The notes under the pieces were generated by a model. It was not told where the DNA came from. It saw only the letters and a list, made by a program, of their open reading frames with translations, and did no database searches. From Candidatus Eremiobacteraceae bacterium (GTDB taxonomy: Bacteria > Vulcanimicrobiota > Vulcanimicrobiia > Eremiobacterales > Eremiobacteraceae), in the NCBI GenBank assembly GCA_036511855.1, contig DATCBN010000003.1:1-32181 (forward strand): a stretch of 32,181 nucleotides of DNA, given 5' to 3'. The translations under genes were made by a program, and so were the position numbers. This document shows positions 1 through 7,931 of this stretch, in pieces (the first letter of the stretch is position 1; the number at the start of each line of letters is the position of its first letter).

Positions 1-2190
1 GGATCTGCGCGGCGACAGCGCGGATTCGAGCTGCGGCATGTCGGCATCGCCGACTAGAATCTTACGCGGCTTCGTGCCTTCGGCCGCTCCGACAACGCGA
101 TATTCTTCAAGTATCTTCATGAGCCGGACCGCCCGCGGATGCCCCACTTTGAGTTCGGCCTGCAGCAGGGCCACCGACGCCATCTGCCGGTCGACGATGA
201 TCCGCGCGGCGTCCAACGCGAGCTCGTCCGCCGGACCGTTGCCGTCTTCTTCCACTTCTGTGAGCTCAAAATCGAGACGGTTCTCCGGATCATCTTGATC
301 CCGCCAGAACTCGCAAAGCCGCTCGATCTCGTCGCCCGTGACCATGGCGCCTTGGACCCGCACCGGCTTCGGCGCGTCGATGGGTAGATAGAGCATGTCG
401 CCGCGCCCGAGCAAACGCTCGGCGCCGACCATGTCTAAAATGGTGCGCGAATCCACCTGCGACGACACAGCAAACGCGATGCGCGATGGGATATTGGCTT
501 TGATGAGGCCCGTGATGACGTCGACCGACGGGCGTTGCGTGGCGAGCACCAGATGGATCCCGGTGGCTCGCGCCAACTGGGCGATGCGGCAGATGCTGGT
601 TTCCACACGCGTCGGCGCGACCAGCATGAGGTCGGCCAATTCGTCGATGACGACGACGATATACGGAAGCTTGTCATCGGGAAACTCGGCGTTGTATTCT
701 TCGATCTTCCGCACGCCGGCGCGCGCGAATCGCTCGTAGCGTGAATCCATCTCGCGCGTGAGCTCGTACAGCGCGCCCGCCGCGAGCTTGGGATCGACGA
801 TGCAGTCCTTTATGAGATGGGGGATGCCGTTGTACTCGATCAACTCGACACGCTTCGGATCGATGAGGAGCAACTGCACTTGGTCGGGCGTGCACGTGGA
901 AAGCAATGACGCGAGGATGACGTTGAGGCAGACGCTCTTGCCGGCGCCGGTCGCCCCCGCGACCAGCAAGTGCGGCATGCGCGCAAGATCGGCCACGATC
1001 GGACGGCCGGTGATATCCTTGCCCAGCCCGATCGACAGCTTGCCTTCTATCTTCGGCAGAAAATCGAGGATTTCGCGAATGGCAACGATCGACACGGCGC
1101 TGTTGGGCACTTCGATGCCCACTGCCGACTTGCCGGGGATCGGCGCTTCGATGCGCACGCTCTGTGCGGCGAGCGCGAGTTGGATGTTGTCGGACAGCGA
1201 CTTGATGGCGCTGACCTTCACGCCTGTGCCCGGCGTCAACTCGTAGCGCGTGACGCTCGGGCCGCGTTCGATGTGCGTGACGCGCGCACTGATGCCAAAC
1301 GATGCGAGGGTTTCTTCGAGCAATTTGGCGGCGCTGGTCTCGTCGTGCACGCGCTTCTCGGGCGGATTGAAAAGCGCGAAATCGGGCAGCCGGTAGCCGC
1401 CCGGGTTCACAGCTTGGCGCGCTGTTTTTGGAACCGGCGCGACTTTTTCTACAGGTTCGGCTTCAATGATTTTTGCGAGCGGCCTGAGCTGTTCGGCGGG
1501 CGCGGATTCGACCACATCCGCGAGCGGAATACCCGAGTCGACCGGCGCGGCTTCCACAACTTGAGATTGGTAGAGGTCGAGCTTGACCGGCTCTTTGTAG
1601 CGGTCGACCGGAATGCTTCCACCGGCATTTGGCCGCTTGATCGCAGCCGCGCCCGCGCCGATGAGCGCGCCGGCTTTGACGCCCGCCTTCGCTGCGCCGA
1701 CGGCCGCGGCGCCAAGCACGCGTTTGAGCGAAATGCCGGTAGGCGCCACGATGAAGGCGACCAGTCCGAATATCAAGATCACGTTCGCGCCGATGCCGCC
1801 GACCAGCCACGTCAGACCGTGCGCCATCGCGTTGCCGGCGAAGCCGCCGCGCGCGCCCGTGCCGAACATGGCATCGAGCACCAAAAATTCGGCGATCGCG
1901 CACCCGGCGAACAGCGCCATCATCCGCGGTACGTGCAATTCGAGGAAAATGATCACGGCCACGGTGGCAAGCGCGAGAACGAGTATCCAGGCGGCGCCGC
2001 CGAACCACGCGTGCAGCGTTGCGTTGATCGTGGGTCCTATCGATCCGGACTTCCCGGTCGGCAGCTCAATAGCCAATGACAGCAGTATCGCGATGCAGAG
2101 CAATCCGATTCCGAGGATTTCCAGATTGAGCGTGAGGCCCGGCAATGGGTCGACGCGGCGCGATTTGGCGGGCGTTTTCACGCGGCTCAC
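1..2190 (-). CDS. ftsK: DNA translocase FtsK (C-terminus cut by window edge)
   Basis: Membrane-anchored, ATP-driven DNA pump that clears chromosome ends from the division septum. The minus frame is open from a GTG at 2190 to the window edge, 730 codons with no stop. An N-terminal block of hydrophobic helices (about residues 12-160) is followed by a short linker and the motor domain. The Walker A motif GATGAGKS has its lysine at residue 418. The sequence LLLIDPKRVELIEYNGIPHL and the Walker B region VVVIDELADLM follow. The C-terminal winged-helix gamma domain is visible near the edge (ASVALLQAELKVGHPRA, then GTKPRKIL), so only a few residues are missing. The linker is short compared with E. coli FtsK, as in SpoIIIE-like proteins. 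The start is uncertain: GTG 2190 or GTG 2181, with no strong ribosome-binding site before either. Tandem terminator-like hairpins separate it from the upstream permease gene, so it may have its own promoter. Confidence 0.93.
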   Translation of the reverse strand, partial: MSRVKTPAKSRRVDPLPGLTLNLEILGIGLLCIAILLSLAIELPTGKSGSIGPTINATLHAWFGGAAWILVLALATVAVIIFLELHVPRMMALFAGCAIAEFLVLDAMFGTGARGGFAGNAMAHGLTWLVGGIGANVILIFGLVAFIVAPTGISLKRVLGAAAVGAAKAGVKAGALIGAGAAAIKRPNAGGSIPVDRYKEPVKLDLYQSQVVEAAPVDSGIPLADVVESAPAEQLRPLAKIIEAEPVEKVAPVPKTARQAVNPGGYRLPDFALFNPPEKRVHDETSAAKLLEETLASFGISARVTHIERGPSVTRYELTPGTGVKVSAIKSLSDNIQLALAAQSVRIEAPIPGKSAVGIEVPNSAVSIVAIREILDFLPKIEGKLSIGLGKDITGRPIVADLARMPHLLVAGATGAGKSVCLNVILASLLSTCTPDQVQLLLIDPKRVELIEYNGIPHLIKDCIVDPKLAAGALYELTREMDSRYERFARAGVRKIEEYNAEFPDDKLPYIVVVIDELADLMLVAPTRVETSICRIAQLARATGIHLVLATQRPSVDVITGLIKANIPSRIAFAVSSQVDSRTILDMVGAERLLGRGDMLYLPIDAPKPVRVQGAMVTGDEIERLCEFWRDQDDPENRLDFELTEVEEDGNGPADELALDAARIIVDRQMASVALLQAELKVGHPRAVRLMKILEEYRVVGAAEGTKPRKILVGDADMPQLESALSPRRS

Positions 2191-2276
2191 GGCTGGATGA
2201 CCATTCGTACGGGTGTTCGATAGATGCTTAAATCCCGCCTTCGTACGAACGCGAGCGGCGGTCGTAGTGCCATTCT

Positions 2277-2338
2277 GTAGGAGGGCAAGCAACGCTTGCC
2301 CTTCGCAAAAAATGGGTGAGCGCTGCTCACTCTCCTAC
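2277..2338. repeat. Composite palindromic repeat (two nested hairpins)
   Basis: An outer inverted repeat, GTAGGAG (2277-2283) and CTCCTAC (2332-2338), encloses two hairpins. The first is GGGCAAGC-AAC-GCTTGCCC at 2283-2301. The second is GTGAGC-GCT-GCTCAC at 2316-2330. The first hairpin belongs to the dispersed family described throughout the window. A similar two-hairpin arrangement follows the ABC ATPase gene at 15173-15224. Confidence 0.85.
2307..2330 (-). terminator. Terminator-like hairpin, minus strand
   Basis: Read on the minus strand, GTGAGC-AGC-GCTCAC (2330-2316) is followed by CCA and six T residues (2312-2307). This is the layout of an intrinsic terminator. It lies after the permease gene and before ftsK, so it would end the rnj-permease transcript. 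Confidence 0.6.
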
Positions 2339-2340
2339 AC

Positions 2341-2371
2341 TAAGAAGAAAATGGGCAAGCGATGCTTGCCC
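2341..2371 (-). terminator. Repeat hairpin acting as a probable terminator, minus strand
   Basis: A copy of the dispersed palindrome, GGGCAAGC-GAT-GCTTGCCC (2353-2371), starts 6 bases after the permease stop codon. On the minus strand it is followed by the T-rich tract ATTTTCTTCTTA. With the hairpin at 2307-2330 it makes a tandem terminator. Confidence 0.6.
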
Positions 2372-2377
2372 TAGTAC

Positions 2378-3280
2378 TTATCGAGATTTCGGGTCGAGCG
2401 CGTCGCGCAGACCATCTCCAAGTAGATTGAAGCCCAACACGGTCACGGATATCGCCATGCCCGGGAAGAGCAGCGCCCACGGCGCGGACAGCCAATAGTC
2501 GCGCGCATCGTTGAGCATGGAGCCCCACTCAGCGGTCGGCGGCTGGATGCCCAGACCCAAGAACGACAGCCCTGCCGAATCCAATTCCGCCGTGCCGACA
2601 CCCAACGTAGCCTGCACGACGAGCGGCGCCAGTATGTTCGGCAGCACGTACTTGAAGAGCATCGAGAAAATGCTGTTGCCGATGGCGCGCGCCGCTTCGA
2701 CGTACTCCATCTCCTTCACCGACAGCACCGACGCGCGCGCGATCCGGGCGTAGACCGGAATGCCCACGATGCCGACGGCGATGAACAACTTCACGACGTC
2801 GGACACGCGCGTGTCCAGGATGGCGGACACGGCGATGGCGAGGATGATGCTTGGAAACGCGAGCATCACATCCATGAAGCCCATCAAGACGGAATCGAGC
2901 CAGCCGCCCCAAAACCCGGCCACCACGCCGACCACGGTTCCGATGAGCAGACCGATGCCGACCGACACGAAGCCGATCTCCACCGATAGCCGCGCTCCGA
3001 AGACCAAACGCGTGAAGATATCGCGCCCGAGTTTGTCGCTGCCGGCTAGGTGCGCAAACGATGGCGCCAAAGCGGTCGCGGAGAGATCCTGCGCGATAGG
3101 GTCGCGGTGTTGCGTGATGACCGGCGCGAAAACCGCGCATACCGCAAGCACGACGATGATCGTCAGCCCGATCAGCGCCGACGGGCTCCTGCGAAAGCGC
3201 CGCCACGTATCGGTCCATACCGACGTGTACGGCGCATCGCCGAACTCTGCGCCGGCGAGCGCCGGCGCTACGAAGGCCAC
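2378..3280 (-). CDS. Peptide/nickel-type ABC transporter permease (DppC/OppC family)
   Basis: Inner-membrane permease, 300 residues, which is normal for the family. The N-terminal segment (about residues 28-56) holds the first membrane helix and the OppC-type lead-in (TDTWRRFRRSPSALIGLTI). A periplasmic stretch with HLAGSDKLGRDIFTRLVFGAR follows. The binding-protein-dependent transport domain then carries the EAA-type cytoplasmic loop VEAARAIGNSIFSMLFKYVL, which docks to the ATPase. The GTG start at 3280 lies 6 bases after the RNase J stop codon, so the two genes are probably co-transcribed. No DppB partner, ATPase or substrate-binding protein is nearby, so the substrate cannot be inferred beyond the family (peptides, nickel or similar). 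Confidence 0.92.
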   Translation of the reverse strand: MAFVAPALAGAEFGDAPYTSVWTDTWRRFRRSPSALIGLTIIVVLAVCAVFAPVITQHRDPIAQDLSATALAPSFAHLAGSDKLGRDIFTRLVFGARLSVEIGFVSVGIGLLIGTVVGVVAGFWGGWLDSVLMGFMDVMLAFPSIILAIAVSAILDTRVSDVVKLFIAVGIVGIPVYARIARASVLSVKEMEYVEAARAIGNSIFSMLFKYVLPNILAPLVVQATLGVGTAELDSAGLSFLGLGIQPPTAEWGSMLNDARDYWLSAPWALLFPGMAISVTVLGFNLLGDGLRDALDPKSR

Positions 3281-3286
3281 CGCCTG

Positions 3287-5038
3287 CTAGATCTCCATGA
3301 CGACGGGCACGATCATCGGCCGCCGCTTGGTGCGATCGTACACGAACTTCGACAGTCCTTTATGGATGTGTTCGCGGATCGCGGTCCATTCCGTCAGGCC
3401 TTTGGCGGCGCCTTCCTCGATGATGCCGCGCGCTTCGCGTCGCACCTCATCTAAAACGCCGTCGCTTTCGGACGCCTGATCGAATGTGAATCCGCGCGAG
3501 ACGATGTCGGGACCGGCAAGCACTTTGCCGTCGACGCTATCGATGCTCACCGTCACGATGATCATGCCGTCGCCCGAGAGATGGCGGCGGTCGCGCAGCA
3601 CGACCTGGCCGACGTCGCCTACGCCCAGTCCGTCGACGTACACCGGGCCTGCGGCCGTCTTACCCACCTTCGCGGCCTTGCCGTTCTCCGTGAATTCGAT
3701 GACGTGACCGTTCTCGACGACGAAAACGTCGTCGGGATGGATGCCGGTCTTTTGCGCCAGCCGCGCGTGCTGCACGAGCATGCGATATTCCCCGTGCACG
3801 GGGATGAAATATCGCGGTTTGGTGAGGTTGAGCATGAGCAGCAGCTCTTCTTGGCAGCCGTGTCCGGAGACGTGCGCCATGCGGTCTTTGCCGTAGATGA
3901 CGTTGACACCCAACTTGAACAAGTTGTTGATGGTGCGGCCGATGCTGCGCTCGTTTCCCGGAATGGGCGTGGCCGAGATGATGACCGTATCGCCGCGCAC
4001 CAGTTTGATCTTGCGGTGGTCGCGGGCGGCCATACGCGTCAGCGCCGACATGGGCTCGCCCTGGCTGCCCGTGGTGCAGATCACGATGCGCTCGGGCGGA
4101 TGCGAATCGATTTCGTGCTCGCGGATGAGCTGACCGGGCGCGATGGTGAGGTACCCGTGCTCCATCGCGATGTTCGAAACGTTGAGCATGCTGCGGCCGA
4201 CGAAACACACCTTGCGGCCATGGCGTGCGGCGGCGTCCACCGTTTGCTGCAAGCGCGGAACGTTGGAGGCGAACATCGTGACGATGATGCGCCCTTCAGC
4301 GCGAGCGAAGATGTCCGCGAACGTCTCGCCGACGACGCGTTCCGAGAGTGTGTGGCCGGGGATTTCCGAGTTGGTCGAGTCGGAGCACAGCAGCAGGACG
4401 CCTTCATCTCCGTAACCGGCAAGCGCGGCGATATCGGTGGGCTTGCCGTCGATCGGCGTTTGATCGAATTTGAAATCGCCGGTATGGACGACGGTGCCAA
4501 GCGAGGTGCGCAAAGCGATGACGCACGCTCCCGCCACGCTATGCGTGATGTTGCTGAAGTGCGCGTCGATCTGGCCGACCCGTACGGTTTCGCCGGCCTG
4601 GACCGTGATGGTCTCGACGCTGGCCAGCTTGTGTTCTTTGAGTTTGCCGCGCAAGAGCGCGAGCGTGAAATCGGTGCCGTAGACGGGCACCTTGAGCTGA
4701 GCGAGAAAATACGGCACGCCTCCGATGTGGTCTTCGTGCGCGTGCGTGAGCAGCAAACCGCGGATCTTGCGCTTGCGCTCGAGCAGATAGGTGATCTCGT
4801 CGATGACAAGATCCACCCCGAGCATCTCTTCTTCGGGGAACTGTACCCCTGCGTCTACGACGAGGATATCGTCGCGGGTCTCGTAGACCGTCATGTTGCG
4901 GCCGATCTCGCCGCAGCCGCCTAAGGGGATGACCCGGAGATAATCTTGATCGCGGGGCGGCTCGGGCAACGGATTGTTCGCGTCGCGGGGACCCGCGGCG
5001 GGGAAATACTCATGTAGCATGGGACGTTGCTTAGCCAT
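3287..5038 (-). CDS. rnj: Ribonuclease J (metallo-beta-lactamase/beta-CASP)
   Basis: Cytoplasmic RNase with 5'-to-3' exonuclease and endonuclease activity in mRNA decay and rRNA maturation. It is 583 residues, slightly longer than the usual 550-560 because of an N-terminal Pro-rich extension (about 30 residues). The metallo-beta-lactamase core begins at IPLGGCGEIGRNM. The zinc motif is H99-A-H101-E-D103-H104. Further signatures are NITHSVAGACVIAL, HTGDFKFD, the beta-CASP region (LLLCSDSTNSEIPGHTLSE; CTTGSQGEPMSALTRMA) and the late motif FIPVHGEYRML. The C-terminal domain ends in KFVYDRTKRRPMIVPVVMEI, typical of RNase J. The ATG start at 5038 is chosen because the downstream Met7 has no ribosome-binding site. 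Confidence 0.97.
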   Translation of the reverse strand: MAKQRPMLHEYFPAAGPRDANNPLPEPPRDQDYLRVIPLGGCGEIGRNMTVYETRDDILVVDAGVQFPEEEMLGVDLVIDEITYLLERKRKIRGLLLTHAHEDHIGGVPYFLAQLKVPVYGTDFTLALLRGKLKEHKLASVETITVQAGETVRVGQIDAHFSNITHSVAGACVIALRTSLGTVVHTGDFKFDQTPIDGKPTDIAALAGYGDEGVLLLCSDSTNSEIPGHTLSERVVGETFADIFARAEGRIIVTMFASNVPRLQQTVDAAARHGRKVCFVGRSMLNVSNIAMEHGYLTIAPGQLIREHEIDSHPPERIVICTTGSQGEPMSALTRMAARDHRKIKLVRGDTVIISATPIPGNERSIGRTINNLFKLGVNVIYGKDRMAHVSGHGCQEELLLMLNLTKPRYFIPVHGEYRMLVQHARLAQKTGIHPDDVFVVENGHVIEFTENGKAAKVGKTAAGPVYVDGLGVGDVGQVVLRDRRHLSGDGMIIVTVSIDSVDGKVLAGPDIVSRGFTFDQASESDGVLDEVRREARGIIEEGAAKGLTEWTAIREHIHKGLSKFVYDRTKRRPMIVPVVMEI

Positions 5039-5090
5039 CGGCCCAAAACGCCCCCGCCGCGTTGTTGCGGTTTGCCGCAGCGGGCCAACG

Positions 5091-5588
5091 CTAGAACTTT
5101 TCGATGGCCCAATGCAACGCGGTAGGCCGCAGCGCTGCCGGACAGAGCAACTCCACGCGGCGAGATTCGCCCGCGCCGATATTGCTAACTGCTACCGACG
5201 CCGTGGACTCTCGGCCGTCGCCGTACGCGAGGTGCGCCACGAGCACTCCCGAGAATTGCGTGGACGAACGATTGCGAACTATGGAACGAATGATGGGGCT
5301 GCCGAGAAAATCCACATCGACGATTGTGGGGCCGATAGCCAGCGGGCCGGTCATCGTGGGTTCGCGTACGGCGAGCAAAGGCGATTCGGTTGACGCGGCG
5401 GCGATGAAATCCTCGAGTTCCGTTTCGCGCCGTATCAAAGCCGCGATGATCGCTAGGCGGACCACTCGCCGGCGCTCGATGCGTTCGGCCGCGATCGATA
5501 ATTCGCGAGGCGGCGGAACGCGGTGTTTACGCTTTGGTTTGGCGGCGATCGCCGTTCCGATGACGGCGGCTGCGACGAGGCTAATCAT
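5091..5588 (-). CDS. Hypothetical membrane-anchored or exported protein
   Basis: I do not recognise this 165-residue protein. From the ATG at 5588 it starts MISLVAAAVIGTAIAAKPKRKHR, a hydrophobic segment followed by a basic patch, so it is an anchor or signal peptide. A charged helical middle (ELSIAAERIERRRVV...) is followed by a beta-rich C-terminal part (GPTIVDVDFLGSPIIRSIVRNRS) that weakly recalls FxLYD-like extracellular domains. The frame stays open to 5681, but a start there would run into the divergent promoter at 5675-5703, so the start at 5588 is preferred. It lies just upstream of rnj on the same strand. Confidence 0.6.
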   Translation of the reverse strand: MISLVAAAVIGTAIAAKPKRKHRVPPPRELSIAAERIERRRVVRLAIIAALIRRETELEDFIAAASTESPLLAVREPTMTGPLAIGPTIVDVDFLGSPIIRSIVRNRSSTQFSGVLVAHLAYGDGRESTASVAVSNIGAGESRRVELLCPAALRPTALHWAIEKF

Positions 5589-5674
5589 GGCGACCGTTTC
5601 ACTCGGGGCCCTGGGCCGGGAAATGGCTCTGCGGCCGAGGGCCGCACGTTGTCGAACCTCGATGGAAAAGGGTC

Positions 5675-5703
5675 TTGACACGCCACCGTCGCTTTTGTAT
5701 TAT
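5675..5703 (+). promoter_or_regulatory. Consensus sigma70 promoter of the GntR efflux operon
   Basis: The -35 box TTGACA (5675-5680), 17 bases of spacing and the -10 box TATTAT (5698-5703) form a near-perfect vegetative promoter. Transcription should start near 5710, about 40 bases before the GntR start codon. A strong promoter of this kind fits a repressor-controlled operon. Confidence 0.85.
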
Positions 5704-5707
5704 AGGC

Positions 5708-5729
5708 TTGTCCTAAACCACTAAGACAA
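5708..5729. promoter_or_regulatory. Putative GntR operator palindrome
   Basis: TTGTCCTA (5708-5715), six bases, then TAAGACAA (5722-5729) form an inverted repeat matching at 7 of 8 arm positions. It sits directly over the predicted transcription start, where a bound repressor would block initiation. The adjacent gene encodes a YtrA-type GntR repressor, so autoregulation is the simplest reading. This is inferred from position and symmetry, not from a known motif. Confidence 0.65.
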
Positions 5730-5750
5730 TGAGACAGGATTCTAGACGAG

Positions 5751-6134
5751 TTGCTCTTCCATCTAGACGGCAGCAGTAGCATCCCGGTGTACGTGCAACT
5801 CCGAGAACAGGTTCTTCATGCGATATCCCGCGGACAACTCAGGCTTGGCGACCAACTCCCGACCGTACGCGAAGTCGCCGTCGCTTTGGCCATCAATCCG
5901 AATACGGTGAACCGCGCATACGCCGATTTGGAACGTGAGGGCGTCCTCGTGAGCCGGCGCGGCCGCGGTACGTTCATCGCGGGCGGCGGCCGTGTGGAAG
6001 ACGATGCCGCGCGCGCGACGCGGCTCAAAGACATTGCGCGCCGCGCGCTAGGTGAGACGCGCGCATTCGGCTTCGCGCAGGATGAACTTCTCGCCGCCAT
6101 CGCGCAGGTAGCGCGCGAAGATCACGGAGGTTGA
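5751..6134 (+). CDS. GntR-family transcriptional regulator, YtrA subfamily
   Basis: DNA-binding repressor of 127 residues. The winged helix-turn-helix spans about residues 10-77 (SIPVYVQLREQVLHAISRGQ; LPTVREVAVALAINPNTVNR; ADLEREGVLVSRRGRGTFI). The C-terminal part is short and helical (about 50 residues) with no large ligand domain. That is the YtrA layout, whose members commonly control ABC transporters that respond to cell-envelope antibiotics. Translation starts at TTG 5751. The gene is first in a ten-gene plus-strand run and its stop lies 4 bases before the slipin gene. A palindrome over the promoter (5708-5729) is the likely operator. Confidence 0.93.
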   Translation: MLFHLDGSSSIPVYVQLREQVLHAISRGQLRLGDQLPTVREVAVALAINPNTVNRAYADLEREGVLVSRRGRGTFIAGGGRVEDDAARATRLKDIARRALGETRAFGFAQDELLAAIAQVAREDHGG

Positions 6135-6138
6135 CACC

Positions 6139-7122
6139 ATGCCCGTAATCGCGCCGCCCGCCAATGCGCCAAAGACCGCTTCAGCTCCGAGCGGAGCAGT
6201 CAATCAGTCAGGACAGTCGATACACTTCGGAAATCCCGTATCGTGGCTTCTCGCCATCATCCTGGCGTTTGCGGGCACGATCGCAACCGCGATGACCAGC
6301 AATCCGGCTTGGTTCATCGCCGGAATGATCGCCGCTATCGTGATCGTGGTCGTGCTGCAGATCGCGCTGGTGTGGGAACGCGCCGTGGTGCTGCGGTTCG
6401 GGCACTTCCGGTCGCTCGCGGGGCCTGGCGTGTTCTTCCTTATACCTGCCGTGGATACGATCGCCGCGTGGATCGATCAGCGCGTGCAGACCAGTACGTT
6501 CACCGCCGAAGAAACGCTCACCAAGGACACGGTGCCGGTCGACGTGGATGCGGTGCTGTTCTGGGTGGCCTGGGATGCCAAGAAAGCCGCCGTCGAAGTC
6601 GCATCGTATCGCGACGCGATCGGCTGGGCCGCGCAGACCGCGCTTCGTGACATCATCGGCACGACCGACCTCTCCGACCTCTTGTCCAACCGCCAAGCGG
6701 TGGACGACAAGCTTGCGCACACCATCGACGCGCGGACGACGCCGTGGGGCATCACCGTGCAGTCTGTGGAGATCCGCGACATCAAGATACCTGAAAATCT
6801 CCAAGACGCTATGTCGCGAAAGGCGCAGGCGGAGCGCGAACGTGAGGCGCGCGTCATCCTCGGCGACGCCGAACGCCAGATCGCCGCTTCGTTCATGGAA
6901 GCGGCCAAACAGTACGAAGGCAACAACGTCGCGCTGCATCTTCGTGCGATGAACATGCTGTACGAAGGATTGAAGGAACGCGGCGCGATGATCGTCGTGC
7001 CCAGCACGGCTGTCGAGACCATGGGTCTCGGCGCGATCACCGGCTTGTCCGCGATGGCCGGCATGTCGCCGTCGTCGAATCCGGTCGGACCATCGCCAAA
7101 TATGCCGGGAGGAAATCCATGA
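6139..7122 (+). CDS. SPFH/stomatin-like protein (slipin)
   Basis: Membrane-organising protein of 327 residues. A Pro/Ala/Ser-rich N-terminus is followed by two hydrophobic helices (about residues 33-80). The SPFH (band 7) domain follows, with WERAVVLRFGHFRSLAGPGVFFLIPAVD and the conserved block TLTKDTVPVDVDAVLFW. Then comes a helical stretch typical of slipins (IKIPENLQDAMSRKAQAERE; RVILGDAERQ), a short hydrophobic segment and a Pro/Asn/Gly-rich tail. A strong ribosome-binding site CGGAGG (6125-6130) precedes the ATG. Slipins often sit beside an NfeD-type protein, but none is present here. The gene overlaps the next by ATGA, so it belongs to the operon. The likely role is membrane-domain organisation or stress protection, which is inference. 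Confidence 0.92.
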   Translation: MPVIAPPANAPKTASAPSGAVNQSGQSIHFGNPVSWLLAIILAFAGTIATAMTSNPAWFIAGMIAAIVIVVVLQIALVWERAVVLRFGHFRSLAGPGVFFLIPAVDTIAAWIDQRVQTSTFTAEETLTKDTVPVDVDAVLFWVAWDAKKAAVEVASYRDAIGWAAQTALRDIIGTTDLSDLLSNRQAVDDKLAHTIDARTTPWGITVQSVEIRDIKIPENLQDAMSRKAQAEREREARVILGDAERQIAASFMEAAKQYEGNNVALHLRAMNMLYEGLKERGAMIVVPSTAVETMGLGAITGLSAMAGMSPSSNPVGPSPNMPGGNP

Positions 7123-7931
7123 CCGCAGTTGCCCTCATCGCGGCCGCGATGCTCGCCGCGTCGCCTGCACCGCCGGCCTCATCACCTGCGCCGCCCGCGG
7201 CCACAGCGCCGCCGGCCGCGCCGGCAGCTCCTGCGCCGCCCGACGGAACCTATGTATACGAGTTGACGGTCGCTGGCCAGCCCTCCACGTCCACGATAAA
7301 AGTAAAACGTGATGCGGACGGACTCCACATAAGCGAAGACTCGGAGATCGCTAGCCACGCCGTGAACGCGGCCCTCGTCTTGAACGCGTCGACTCTCGCG
7401 CCGGTGTCGTACGCCGCCACCTACGACGCAGGGACGTCGCACCCGCAGGATATCTCCATCACGTTCACCGCGAACGCGGCGCACGTCGCCACGTTCGGGC
7501 TCCAGACAACGCTGGCCGCCCAACCGGGCGCGCCGCATCTCGTGCTGCTCGACGGCGCGATGCCGTCCGGCTTTTTCGCACTGCCGGCTGTGGCCGCGGC
7601 GGCCCGCGATGCGTCGTTGACGGCCATCAATGCCGGCGCCCTTAGCGCGATCGTCCTCTCGCTCAACCGCAGTCTGTCGCTGCCCCGCCCAGCAAGTGTG
7701 CCCGCTGGAGACGTAGCCGTGTCCGTCCTCTCGCCCACCGCTTTTTCAGTATGGTATGACCCGAAGACATTCGTGATGCACGAACTCGACGTGCCGCTGC
7801 AAAATGTCGTCGAGAAATTCGTCAAGTACGTCGCGGCGGCGGGGACCCCGTCTGCAGTAGCGCTTGCCCGCCAAGGCGAACATCGCCGCAACGCGCGGTA
7901 TAGTGCCGCCGTCATGATTGCGAGGTTTTGA
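7119..7931 (+). CDS. Exported protein of unknown function
   Basis: I do not recognise the family of this 270-residue protein. It starts with a signal peptide (MTAVALIAAAMLAASPAPP), followed by a Pro/Ala-rich linker to about residue 41. A mainly beta-strand domain begins at GTYVYELTVAGQPSTSTIKV and alternates polar and hydrophobic residues, as in periplasmic lipid- or peptide-binding folds. It resembles DUF3108-type proteins in general pattern only. The ATG overlaps the slipin stop codon (ATGA), with GGGAGG at 7107-7112 as ribosome-binding site. The stop overlaps the next start (TGATG). The tight coupling suggests it works with the slipin and Yip1-type proteins. Confidence 0.75.
   Translation: MTAVALIAAAMLAASPAPPASSPAPPAATAPPAAPAAPAPPDGTYVYELTVAGQPSTSTIKVKRDADGLHISEDSEIASHAVNAALVLNASTLAPVSYAATYDAGTSHPQDISITFTANAAHVATFGLQTTLAAQPGAPHLVLLDGAMPSGFFALPAVAAAARDASLTAINAGALSAIVLSLNRSLSLPRPASVPAGDVAVSVLSPTAFSVWYDPKTFVMHELDVPLQNVVEKFVKYVAAAGTPSAVALARQGEHRRNARYSAAVMIARF

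Noticed and set aside
970-2079. Long plus-strand open frame of 369 codons
   Set aside because: It lies antisense to ftsK, whose frame shows clear FtsK motifs. High GC content produces such shadows.
3581-4924. Plus-strand open frame of 447 codons
   Set aside because: It is antisense to RNase J, with Asp/His/Arg-rich composition and no family pattern.
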